Source of the DNA: an uncultured Bacteroidales bacterium
Lineage (GTDB): Bacteria; Bacteroidota; Bacteroidia; Bacteroidales; P3
Length of the DNA stretch: 64,000 nucleotides
Direction: 5' to 3'
NCBI GenBank assembly: GCA_947175635.1
Contig: CAMWNM010000002.1
Span: 57,833 to 121,832, forward strand
In this document: piece after piece, positions 53,158 through 60,687 of the stretch
How the letters are laid out: each line of letters starts with the position of its first letter
How positions within the stretch are numbered: position 1 is the stretch's first letter
Translations under genes and position numbers: made by a program
Notes under the pieces: model-generated
What the model was told of the DNA's origin: nothing
The model's input: the letters and a program-made list of their open reading frames with translations, nothing else
Database searches by the model: none

Positions 53158-53481
53158 ACATCGGCATCAAAAAACGGCCAACTGCCGGATGAAAAACCGG
53201 AGGCCTTAGGTGCTCTGATTACAGGCCCCAAATACTGCGGAAAGACAGCTCTTGGCGTGCCGGCACGCCAAGAGCACCCTCTTTTTTATGGCAGACCCCG
53301 AGACCAAAAGCCAGAACCTGTTTCCGGCGCAGAACAACATATCCTTGCTCCTGAAAGGAGATACGCCGCGCCGGATGAGCGAATGGCAACTTGTGCCCGA
53401 ATTGAGGGATGGTGCTTACCGGTTTAGGGCAATATGCCTGCCAAAGGTGTTGATTGTACCTGTAAGCTGCCTGAAACCTTA
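53158..53481 (+). pseudogene. N-terminal remnant of a DUF4143-type AAA ATPase, frameshifted
   Basis: One frame reads PDEKPEALGALITGPKYCGKTA, the N-terminus and Walker A (GPKYCGKT) of this ATPase family. Just after it the frame breaks, and the family sequence resumes one frame over from 53252: RHAKSTLFFMADPETKSQNL, ISLLLKGDTPRRMSEWQLVP EL. After about 53420 similarity fades, so all later domains are gone. There is no start codon. The frame break lies within the perfect palindrome 53248-53275 and is explained by a single extra G. It is a different family branch from the remnant at 48325 (GPK-x-CGKT versus GARQIGKS). Confidence 0.85.
53248..53275. repeat. Perfect 28-bp palindrome at the frameshift site
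   Basis: GCTCTTGGCGTGCC (53248-53261) is directly followed by its exact inverse GGCACGCCAAGAGC (53262-53275), with no loop. It lies inside former coding sequence, right after the Walker A codons. Confidence 0.95.
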
Positions 53482-54372
53482 ACGGTTAAGACTGAGCATT
53501 TTTCCCAAACGATAGAAGTCGAACAGCCGCATGCTCGGATGCAGGCTGTCGAGATTCTTCAATACGGCCTTTTCCGATATCCGGTAAACAAAACGCAACA
53601 AAGGCGCCAATCCGAAGCGATTCACTTTCAGGTAACAGGCCAACAGGCGGCTTTCGCCAGGCAGTTCGGGATAGCGGCCGCTGTTGTAAAGCCGCAACAG
53701 ACTGACGTTGGCCGCAACAGACTTCTCCATCATACGCTCGTTTGTATCCAGTCCTATATGCACCAGCGGATTGTCGATATACACGACCGGAACACCCAGC
53801 CGTTTGAACTGCACGCCCATCACGGTGTCTTCATGTCCGTAAGCCAACATTTGTCCCTCTTCGAACGATATGTTCTTCAATACCTCGGCCGGAGCCATGT
53901 AATTGAAGGTGCTGAAACCCTTTTTATGTCCCGGACGGTTTTCTCTTTTACGTTCATAAGTGAACCGCAGGCTGTAACAAGGTGCGGGAAGGCCGCCGTC
54001 TGCCTCGGTCTTTCCTCCCACCACCACGCATTTTTCCCCACGCAGGGCAAAATCAAGATACTTACGTATATAATCCTGACGAACCACTTGGGTATCACTG
54101 TCCATACAGACCAGATATGGATAGCGCGCCAACGAAGGCAACAACTTGCGCATCCCGAACCGCCCCATATTCTCTTTCCTCTCTTGGTAGTTCACATGGG
54201 CAAGGGTCTGCATCCGGCGGTTGTTTTCCAGACATTCGGTGGAACCGTCTTCGGCCACGATTATCTCGAAAGGATAGCCGCAACAGGTCAACTGCGCATG
54301 CAGATCGCGCACCAATTGCAGGCAATCATAGTTGTAGTTGGGAATAAGTACCGAAATCATGGCATATCGCAT
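53479..54372 (-). CDS. Family 2 glycosyltransferase
   Basis: 297 residues from the ATG at 54372 ([16 protein letters not shown]), whose A is shared with the yidD stop codon; the ATG at 54360 is an alternative. The GT-A fold shows FEIIVAEDGSTECLENN, VCMDSDTQVV (DxD), and NYMAPAEVLKNISFEEGQ followed by YGHEDTVMGVQFKRLG with the acidic catalytic region. No membrane helix is obvious, so it is probably cytoplasmic or peripheral. Acceptor and donor are unknown. Last gene of the maf-to-GT operon. Confidence 0.88.
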   Translation of the reverse strand: MRYAMISVLIPNYNYDCLQLVRDLHAQLTCCGYPFEIIVAEDGSTECLENNRRMQTLAHVNYQERKENMGRFGMRKLLPSLARYPYLVCMDSDTQVVRQDYIRKYLDFALRGEKCVVVGGKTEADGGLPAPCYSLRFTYERKRENRPGHKKGFSTFNYMAPAEVLKNISFEEGQMLAYGHEDTVMGVQFKRLGVPVVYIDNPLVHIGLDTNERMMEKSVAANVSLLRLYNSGRYPELPGESRLLACYLKVNRFGLAPLLRFVYRISEKAVLKNLDSLHPSMRLFDFYRLGKMLSLNR

Positions 54373-54653
54373 TAAGGCACCGGATCGTAGCCGCTGCCGC
54401 CCCACGGATGACAGCGGGAAAGCCGCTTTACCGTCAGCCACAACCCTTTGAAAGGCCCGTATTTGCGTAAAGCCTGTATGGCATATTCCGAACAAGTGGG
54501 CGTGAATCGGCAACTGGGCGGAAAAAGAGGGGAAATGCAAAGCTGATAAAAGCGCACCGTCATCCGCATCAAGCCCTCCAATCCGAGACTTATCCAAGCG
54601 GCCGCCTTACGCAACCGGCCAACGGGACTGTATGGTTTTTCCGACTTTCTCAA
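54372..54653 (-). CDS. yidD: Membrane protein insertion efficiency factor YidD
   Basis: 93 residues. The YidD core is intact: [20 protein letters not shown] followed by [18 protein letters not shown] and [14 protein letters not shown] at the C-terminus. It overlaps rnpA by 47 bp, the typical rnpA-yidD arrangement. YidD is a small peripheral membrane protein that helps YidC-dependent insertion; yidC itself is not in the window. Confidence 0.95.
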   Translation of the reverse strand: MRKSEKPYSPVGRLRKAAAWISLGLEGLMRMTVRFYQLCISPLFPPSCRFTPTCSEYAIQALRKYGPFKGLWLTVKRLSRCHPWGGSGYDPVP

Positions 54654-55002
54654 TCTGTTGAATCATTTTCGGCAAAGATACATCCTTATTGCCTGTAAAT
54701 TGCAGGGAAAGTAACAAAAGCGTACCGGAAGGCACGGACAGAACAAACAGATCCTTATGAAAACGGTAGGCTTCACGCAACAGACGTTTGATACGGTTGC
54801 GGTCCACGGCATGATGAAAACGGCTTTTTGGCGCGTTTACCATTACCTTGCAGGCGATGTTTTCGGAAATCCTTTCCACCGGCAGATAACACGCCCTTAA
54901 AAGACAATCCTTGCTTCCTACCGTGAAACGCTTGCCCTTTCCAAACAACATCGAAATGAGTCTTTTTTCGGAAAGGCGCTCCTCTTTGGGCAATACCGGC
55001 AT
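54607..55002 (-). CDS. rnpA: Ribonuclease P protein component
   Basis: 131 residues with the RNase P protein signature [10 protein letters not shown] (68-77) in [16 protein letters not shown] and the N-terminal [17 protein letters not shown]. It binds the P RNA for 5' processing of tRNA precursors. Here it lies 4 bp after hemD rather than after rpmH, an order seen in Bacteroidetes. Confidence 0.95.
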   Translation of the reverse strand: MPVLPKEERLSEKRLISMLFGKGKRFTVGSKDCLLRACYLPVERISENIACKVMVNAPKSRFHHAVDRNRIKRLLREAYRFHKDLFVLSVPSGTLLLLSLQFTGNKDVSLPKMIQQIEKVGKTIQSRWPVA

Positions 55003-55006
55003 GATG

Positions 55007-56032
55007 CTATTTTTCGGCCTTGGCGGTTTTAGCCGCCTTGACGGTTTTTACCGTCTTGGCTGTCGAGACAGGAACAGTACGGATTGAAGCCGAACGGCTG
55101 ATACGTTCTCCTTTTTTACCGGCCATTACCGCAATAGCCGCCGCTTTATTGGCCGCCATCTTGCTTTCCACCGTTTTCTTGGCACGAACGGAGACCGTTT
55201 TTCCGATGGCCGCCTTGGGGGCCGCAGGCTGTGTTTTCTTATAGTTGTATTTATCGGCTATCTTGGCGATATCCCAGCCGTTTTTGTGCAGATCGGTCAA
55301 AAATTCACTCAAGGCTTGCGTCATCGAACTCGAGGTAGGCGTGGGCGCACACAAATCCACCCGTAAACCCGCATGGTGCGCCGCTTCGGCTACCGAAAGG
55401 CCAAAAGTGGCAATCAGTGTCTCTCCCTGTTTGTAGTCCGGATAATTCTCGAACACCGATTTCACACCCACCGGACTGAAAAGCACCACCATATCGAAAT
55501 CCGCTATGTTGATTTCCGTAGCCACGGGCGCCGGCACCGTCCTGTACATGGGGGCTTTCTTCAAGGGCATCTTGGCTTTGGCGAAATAGGCCGGCACATC
55601 CGAATTGCTCTCTTCCGAACACGGAAAAAGATACTTTTCATCTTTATGCTTGGTCACCACTTCCATCAGGTCGGCTGTAGTCTGCTTGCCGTAGAAAATC
55701 TTGCGCTTCCTGTATTGGATATAATTCTGGATATAGAATGCCACCGATTCGGAACTGCAAAAGAACTTCATTGAAATGGGCACCTGAACCCGCATTTCCT
55801 TGGCCATTCTGAAATAGTGATCCACCGCGTGGCGACTGTTGAGCACAACGGCGGTATAATCCAAAAGGTTGACTTTGCTTTTTCGGAACTCCACGGCCGA
55901 ATAGCCTTCTATCTGAATCAGTTTTTTAAAAACAATCTTCAGGCCGAATTTGTCGGCGATAACTTTGTAAGGCGATTTTTCGTAATCTGCCGGAGTAGGT
56001 TGCGAAACAAGGATTTTTTTTACCTTCACCAT
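55007..56032 (-). CDS. hemD: Uroporphyrinogen-III synthase with Lys/Ala-rich tail
   Basis: 341 residues. The first 250 or so match the Bacteroidetes HemD form: KILVSQPTPADYEKSPYKVI at the N-terminus, YTAVVLNSRHAVDHYFRMA, FDMVVLFSPVGVKSVFENYP and GLRVDLCAPTPTSSSMTQAL. HemD closes hydroxymethylbilane to uroporphyrinogen III for haem or corrinoid synthesis. From about residue 262 an extra tail of some 80 residues of Lys, Ala, Thr and Val repeats follows (AAIGKTVSVRAKKTVESKMA, AKTVKTVKAAKTAKAEK), resembling histone-like basic tails. Such a tail is not part of the enzyme fold. It lies between the DUF4271 gene and rnpA. Confidence 0.9.
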   Translation of the reverse strand: MVKVKKILVSQPTPADYEKSPYKVIADKFGLKIVFKKLIQIEGYSAVEFRKSKVNLLDYTAVVLNSRHAVDHYFRMAKEMRVQVPISMKFFCSSESVAFYIQNYIQYRKRKIFYGKQTTADLMEVVTKHKDEKYLFPCSEESNSDVPAYFAKAKMPLKKAPMYRTVPAPVATEINIADFDMVVLFSPVGVKSVFENYPDYKQGETLIATFGLSVAEAAHHAGLRVDLCAPTPTSSSMTQALSEFLTDLHKNGWDIAKIADKYNYKKTQPAAPKAAIGKTVSVRAKKTVESKMAANKAAAIAVMAGKKGERISRSASIRTVPVSTAKTVKTVKAAKTAKAEK

Positions 56033-56094
56033 CTTGCGGAATCTCCTCTATTTTCTTGCCCCGCATAAGGAAACAAACTTGCCACAGGTTCCGT

Positions 56095-56823
56095 TTATAC
56101 GATGGGCGGACAAAAAAACACCTGCCACAAAATAGCAAATGACAGGATTTCGAGGGCGCAAAAGTAAACAAAAATATGGAGGTAAGAAAACCGGCTATAG
56201 TTCTTGCCCACCATCACGTTTTTTAAAATCTTTACAATAAAAAACATAAGGAACAACACGGCCGTTGTCAAAAGGATGATACCCTTGCCGGACTGATTCA
56301 TATATACCGAACACAGCAACAGCGGCAGGGCCACCAATGAAAACGGCATATCATGACATATGCCTGTGTACCAGACAAAATGCCCGAATTTTTTTTCAAA
56401 GAAAACTGCGGAGACCACACGCAACACCACCCACTTCATCGCATAGAAAGCAAGCACGAACAAGCCGCAACGCAACAGCAACGGATTATCGTCCTGATAA
56501 GACCTGCAAGCAAGATGGGAGTCCATGGGATCGGAATACCGCCAGAAAGTATAGACCCACCAAACAAGAGCCAAGGCCGACAATAAGAAGAATACCGGAT
56601 CGTTGCGGTGCGCGTTTCTGCCTGTAGCCGAGGATCCTTTATGCCGGTTCAGATCCCGGAAATCGAAAAGACGGCGGCATATACCGCCTATTTCCCTATA
56701 GTAACGGAAAGCCGCCCATGCAAAAAACACCGATACGAGAAAAACCCAAATGTCCATTTCCGGAAATTCCCGCTCCGGAAATGGCATCCAATGCAAAGCT
56801 CCTGAAACAACAGTCATCGTCAT
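56095..56823 (-). CDS. DUF4271 family membrane protein
   Basis: 242 residues from the ATG at 56823, which is 4 bp after the gldA stop; the ATG at 56817 is also possible, and the longer upstream frame overlaps gldA heavily. Six or seven hydrophobic helices are visible (WVFLVSVFFAWAAFRYY, CGLFVLAFYAMKWVVLRVV, ILLTTAVLFLMFFIVKIL, IFVYFCALEILSFAILWQVF). DUF4271 is a Bacteroidetes family of unknown function that often neighbours hemD, as here. Confidence 0.85.
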   Translation of the reverse strand: MTMTVVSGALHWMPFPEREFPEMDIWVFLVSVFFAWAAFRYYREIGGICRRLFDFRDLNRHKGSSATGRNAHRNDPVFFLLSALALVWWVYTFWRYSDPMDSHLACRSYQDDNPLLLRCGLFVLAFYAMKWVVLRVVSAVFFEKKFGHFVWYTGICHDMPFSLVALPLLLCSVYMNQSGKGIILLTTAVLFLMFFIVKILKNVMVGKNYSRFSYLHIFVYFCALEILSFAILWQVFFCPPIV

Positions 56824-56827
56824 GATC

Positions 56828-57766
56828 CTATCCCTGCTTGGTGTCTTGTTGGGTAAGTCGGTGGAAAACCGATTCCAAATCATTCTCTTCCCGTTGCATG
56901 GTAAGCACCGATAAACCTTGTTCCACGGCAAACCTGAACAATACGGAACGCGGATCCACCTTGTCCGAACCGATCACATGGTAAACAAAACCGGAAACGG
57001 AATCCACCGCCGCCACACCCGGCAAGGCCCGAAGCGCCTCTTTTTCCACCGCCCGGTCAAACTCCACGCGTACCGAAACTCTTCCGCCCATATCCTGCAT
57101 GATTTCATGCGTAGGCGCATCCGCCACCAGACGGCCGCCGTTGAGCAACAGCACACGGTCGCACACAGCCTCCACTTCCTGCATGATATGCGTGGAAAGT
57201 ATCACCGCTTTCTGCCGGCCGAGTTCCTTTATCAAGGCTCTGATTTCTTCCAATTGATTGGGATCGAGCCCCGTGGTGGGTTCGTCCAGAATCAACACAT
57301 CCGGTTCGTGTATCAGCGCTTGCGCCAAGCCTACCCGCTGTCGGTACCCCTTGGACAACTGCCCTATCTTCTTACCCGCTTCCTTACCCAGACCGGTAAG
57401 GGATATCACTTCTTCGCGGCGGGCGCTCACCCGGCGGGCATCCAAATACACCCCGCCTGCAAAATCAAGGTATTCCCGCACATACATATCGAGATACAAA
57501 GGATTATGTTCGGGCAGATAACCGATTTTACGGCGCACCTGCAACGATTCCCTTCCGGTATCCAAGCCGCAAACAGCCACCCGCCCCGTAGTAGGCGGAA
57601 TATAACAGCAGATGATTTTCATCAGCGTGGACTTGCCGGCCCCGTTGGGCCCAAGCAATCCCACCACTCCGGCTTTCTCCACACAGAAACTAAGCTGATG
57701 GAGCGCCTGATGGCTGCCGTAAAATTTGCCAAGCTTTTCTACCTCCAGAAACATAGCGTGTTTCAA
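56828..57766 (-). CDS. gldA: GldA-like ABC transporter ATPase
   Basis: 312 residues. Walker A is GPNGAGKST. The segment GYLPEHNPLYLDMYVREYLD is characteristic of GldA, followed by signature LSKGYRQRVGLAQALIHEP and Walker B VLILDEPTTGLDPNQ. A C-terminal domain of about 90 residues follows. GldA with GldF and GldG forms an ABC transporter linked to gliding in Flavobacteriia, but homologues occur in non-gliding Bacteroidales; gldF and gldG are not nearby. The ATGA overlap with the guanine deaminase gene supports the start at 57766. Confidence 0.85.
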   Translation of the reverse strand: MKHAMFLEVEKLGKFYGSHQALHQLSFCVEKAGVVGLLGPNGAGKSTLMKIICCYIPPTTGRVAVCGLDTGRESLQVRRKIGYLPEHNPLYLDMYVREYLDFAGGVYLDARRVSARREEVISLTGLGKEAGKKIGQLSKGYRQRVGLAQALIHEPDVLILDEPTTGLDPNQLEEIRALIKELGRQKAVILSTHIMQEVEAVCDRVLLLNGGRLVADAPTHEIMQDMGGRVSVRVEFDRAVEKEALRALPGVAAVDSVSGFVYHVIGSDKVDPRSVLFRFAVEQGLSVLTMQREENDLESVFHRLTQQDTKQG

Positions 57767-58227
57767 TACGGGATTTTACTTTCAAATCTTTTCCACTGTT
57801 CAAACGGCTCCTTGCCCTCCTCCCGCAACAAAACGCTTACCGGAATCTTCCGTTCGGAATAAGGCTTTCCTATTTCCTGATAAAGAAAGCTGTCGTCGAA
57901 TCCGGCTTCGGCCGCATCGTCTTTCATTCCCGAGATATAAATCCTGTCCACATGTGCCCAATAAATGGCCGAAAGGCACATCGGGCAAGGCTCGCAACTG
58001 GAATAGATCTCGCAGCCCGAAAGGTCGAATGTATTCAATTTGCGGCAAGCCTCGCGGATGGCGTTCACTTCGGCATGGGCCGTAGGGTCGTTGCTCAGCG
58101 TAACCGTATTTCCCGTGCGGGCAATCACCTGCCCGTCTTTCACAATCAATGCGGCAAACGGACCGCCGCCCTTCTTTATGTTCTCGCAGGCCAAGGCAAC
58201 GGCCTCTCTCATAAATTCAATGTTCAT
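57763..58227 (-). CDS. guaD: Guanine deaminase (CDA fold)
   Basis: 154 residues. The zinc site of the cytidine-deaminase fold is complete: H51-A52-E53 (TAHAEVNAIREA) and C81-P-M-C84 (SSCEPCPMCLSAIYW). The C-terminus YSERKIPVSVLLREEGKEPF, then FEQWKRFESKIPY, matches the GuaD type rather than tRNA adenosine deaminase. It converts guanine to xanthine. ATGA overlaps with neighbours on both sides place it firmly inside the operon. Confidence 0.88.
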   Translation of the reverse strand: MNIEFMREAVALACENIKKGGGPFAALIVKDGQVIARTGNTVTLSNDPTAHAEVNAIREACRKLNTFDLSGCEIYSSCEPCPMCLSAIYWAHVDRIYISGMKDDAAEAGFDDSFLYQEIGKPYSERKIPVSVLLREEGKEPFEQWKRFESKIPY

Positions 58228-59897
58228 CTTTCCTTTTCTGCTTTCAAAAATCCGTTGTACACATCAGGATTCAACAATATCTCCACAGCACGGTTCACCG
58301 TAGGATCCCCTTCCAGTTCAGCTTCCGCCCGACCGGCCTGGTAATAATATCTCGACACGATTTCCTCCCGCAAAAGCGCCTCTATCTCCTTGCGGTTTTT
58401 CAAAAGATCGTCTTTCTTCGTCTCTGCCAGACGCACCGCAAGTTCCTCGAACTTTTCGCGCACATCTTGCCAGCAACTGTCGCTCTGCGCTCTTTCCCTG
58501 AACTCGTCCAGCGTTCTTTCAGAGGCCAGTTTATAACTATAGTCCTTATCTTTCATAAAGGAGAGGAAGTCTTTGTAAACCGCATCCGTTATCCCGAACT
58601 CGGCAATCTTTCCTATTTTCTCGTGCCTGGCCGCATAATGGCTGGCGTAGTCGAAAATCAGAAACTTCGTCACCAGGCTCACTGCCACTTCACTCATGGG
58701 CAATACCGCCATTTCCTGATCGGGTTCTATGCCATCGCCGTCATAAACCACTCTTCCGCCCATCGTTTTAAAGGCGTTGCGCAACGAATCGGGAATCGGC
58801 AGGGCGCGGCCGTTTTCATCCTTGTGGCTGTAATCGAGCGCCTGCACGCAACGACCGCTGGGAATATAGTATTTGGCCACCGTTACTTTCATCTGGGCGT
58901 TGTAGGGCAAGGGAAGTATATTCTGCACCAGACCTTTTCCAAAGGTGCGCTCTCCCACCAACACCGCCCGGTCGTAATCCTGCATGGCTCCCGTAAGAAT
59001 TTCGGAGGCCGAAGCCGTGCCGCGGCTGGTGAGGAAAACGATGGGAATCCCGGTATCCACCGGATCCTTGGTGGTGTAGTAGCTCACATTCCGGGTATCG
59101 GTTTTGCCTTTGGTGCTTACCACCGGCACGCCTTTGCGGTAAAAAAGGTTCACGATATCCACCGCCTCGTTGAGCAAACCGCCGCCATTGTAACGCAGGT
59201 CGTACACAAGATACCGCATGCCTTTTTCCTTGAGAGCAAGAAAAGCCTGCTTCACCTCGTCCACCGCACCTTGCGTAAATCCGTCCTGGCGGATATATCC
59301 CACGCTGTCGCGCAACATTCCGCTGTAGGTAACGTTCTTGATCCTGATTTCCTGCCGCACGATATTCACTTCCATCGGCTTTGAAACGCCCTCCCGCTCG
59401 ATGGTGAGCGTAAGCGAAGTGCCTGCCTGCCCCTTGAGCAAGGCACTCACATCGGAAGAATTCTTACCTTGGGTGGATTCCCCGTTCACGGCCAGAATCT
59501 TGTCGCCCGGTTTCAAGCCCGCTTTGTCGGCGGGAAAGCCTTCATAGGGGTCGGAGATATACACATAACCGTTACGGTAATGGATAGTGGAACCTATGCC
59601 GCCGTATTCCCCTTCGGTCATGATTCTGAAATCCTCTATTTCAGATTCCGGAATATACACCGTATAAGGGTCAAGGGTTTGCAACATGGCATCCAACGCG
59701 GCTTTCATCAGCTCACCCGGCTTCACGCCGTCCACATAAACCAGTTCCAGATTCTTATAGACCGAGGAGAATATCTCCAGATTCTTTAGAATCTCAAATT
59801 CATTGCTGGCGGCCGCCCCCTGCCGCTGTGCGAGAACAGCCGGCAACGAAAGCAACCAACAGAAGCAAACCAGCGCGATTCTTACAAAAACTTTCAT
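58224..59897 (-). CDS. S41 family C-terminal processing peptidase
   Basis: 557 residues. The signal peptide is MKVFVRIALVCFCWLLSLPAVLA. A PDZ domain spans about residues 95-185 (GIGSTIHYRNGYVYISDPYE, KAGLKPGDKILAVNGEST). The S41 protease core has the nucleophile Ser near 295 in TSRGTASASEILTGAMQDYD and the catalytic Lys in TFGKGLVQNI. A C-terminal helical region follows. It is a periplasmic tail-specific protease (Ctp/Prc type). Genes overlap by 4 bp on both sides. Confidence 0.92.
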   Translation of the reverse strand: MKVFVRIALVCFCWLLSLPAVLAQRQGAAASNEFEILKNLEIFSSVYKNLELVYVDGVKPGELMKAALDAMLQTLDPYTVYIPESEIEDFRIMTEGEYGGIGSTIHYRNGYVYISDPYEGFPADKAGLKPGDKILAVNGESTQGKNSSDVSALLKGQAGTSLTLTIEREGVSKPMEVNIVRQEIRIKNVTYSGMLRDSVGYIRQDGFTQGAVDEVKQAFLALKEKGMRYLVYDLRYNGGGLLNEAVDIVNLFYRKGVPVVSTKGKTDTRNVSYYTTKDPVDTGIPIVFLTSRGTASASEILTGAMQDYDRAVLVGERTFGKGLVQNILPLPYNAQMKVTVAKYYIPSGRCVQALDYSHKDENGRALPIPDSLRNAFKTMGGRVVYDGDGIEPDQEMAVLPMSEVAVSLVTKFLIFDYASHYAARHEKIGKIAEFGITDAVYKDFLSFMKDKDYSYKLASERTLDEFRERAQSDSCWQDVREKFEELAVRLAETKKDDLLKNRKEIEALLREEIVSRYYYQAGRAEAELEGDPTVNRAVEILLNPDVYNGFLKAEKER

Positions 59898-60496
59898 TTC
59901 TTTTCCGCGTTGTAAATTTCAGAAAGCACCCGGTAAAGCCGCTGGGTAGGCAAGCCCATCACGTTGTAGAAAGAGCCTTCCACCGACTCTATGCCTACAT
60001 AACCTATCCATTCCTGGATGCCGTAAGCGCCCGCCTTATCGTAAGGTTTGTATTTGTCCACGTAGTATTCGATCTCTTCGAGCGAAAAAACCCGGAATGT
60101 AACCTTCGACTCCACCGAAAAGGTGTATTGTTTTTCTTTGGTGCGCAACGAAAGTCCCGTAATCACTTTATGGGTCTGCCCGGAAAGTGCGTAAAGGGAA
60201 CGTATCGCCTGGTCCCGGTCTTTGGGTTTGTGAAGGGGCTTGTCGTCTAAAAGCACCATGGTGTCGCCGGTAATAAGCAGATAGTTTTCGGGCAATTCCT
60301 CCTCGGTAAAAGCCATCGATTTAAGATGTGCCAGATATTCGGGCACGCTTTCGCGGGGCATGGCAAGGGGATAGGACTCATCTATGTCTTTCGACCTCGT
60401 TTCAAACTCAAAGCCCAAAGAGGCAAGCAATTCCCTGCGGCGCGGAGAATTCGATCCGAGCACAATTGTGTACGGAAAATCCTGAAAAGGAAGCAT
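59894..60496 (-). CDS. maf: Maf family nucleotide pyrophosphatase
   Basis: 200 residues with LGSNSPRRRELLASLGFEFE, the substrate-binding IDESYP region, ITGDTMVLLDDKPLHKPKD with the catalytic Asp, and GAYGIQEWIGYVGIESVEGS with the family's GAY-x-IQ. It hydrolyses non-canonical or excess nucleoside triphosphates (dTTP/UTP type likely) to the monophosphate. First gene of the nine-gene minus-strand operon. Confidence 0.93.
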   Translation of the reverse strand: MLPFQDFPYTIVLGSNSPRRRELLASLGFEFETRSKDIDESYPLAMPRESVPEYLAHLKSMAFTEEELPENYLLITGDTMVLLDDKPLHKPKDRDQAIRSLYALSGQTHKVITGLSLRTKEKQYTFSVESKVTFRVFSLEEIEYYVDKYKPYDKAGAYGIQEWIGYVGIESVEGSFYNVMGLPTQRLYRVLSEIYNAEKK

Positions 60497-60549
60497 AATG
60501 TTTGTTTTTTCTCAAGGATACAAAACAATAGCCAAGGGCAGAGCAACCT

Positions 60550-60557
60550 CAAACTTA
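60550..60557 (-). promoter_or_regulatory. -7 box of the maf-to-glycosyltransferase operon
   Basis: The minus strand reads TAAGTTTG (perfect TAnnTTTG), 54 bp before the maf ATG. A second, weaker match TATCCTTG lies at 60514-60521. The tight overlaps downstream suggest that it drives nine genes. Confidence 0.55.
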
Positions 60558-60631
60558 CCCGTGGGGCGACTTTGCCGAGGCGATAAAGTTAAGAAATTTT
60601 AACGGATTACAGAAGTCTCGAAAATATTCGT

Positions 60632-60639
60632 TAAATTTG
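60632..60639 (+). promoter_or_regulatory. -7 box of the POT transporter gene
   Basis: TAAATTTG, a perfect TAnnTTTG, 48 bp before the ATG at 60688 and divergent from the maf promoter. Confidence 0.65.
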
Positions 60640-60687
60640 CTTTTTGCACTTGTATTTTAAGTACTAACTAACCATAAATCTATCATC

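Noticed and set aside
53248..53290. Palindrome plus T run as an ordinary transcription terminator
   Set aside because: It lies in the middle of former coding sequence of the ATPase, with zero loop; the T run encodes the family residues LFF.
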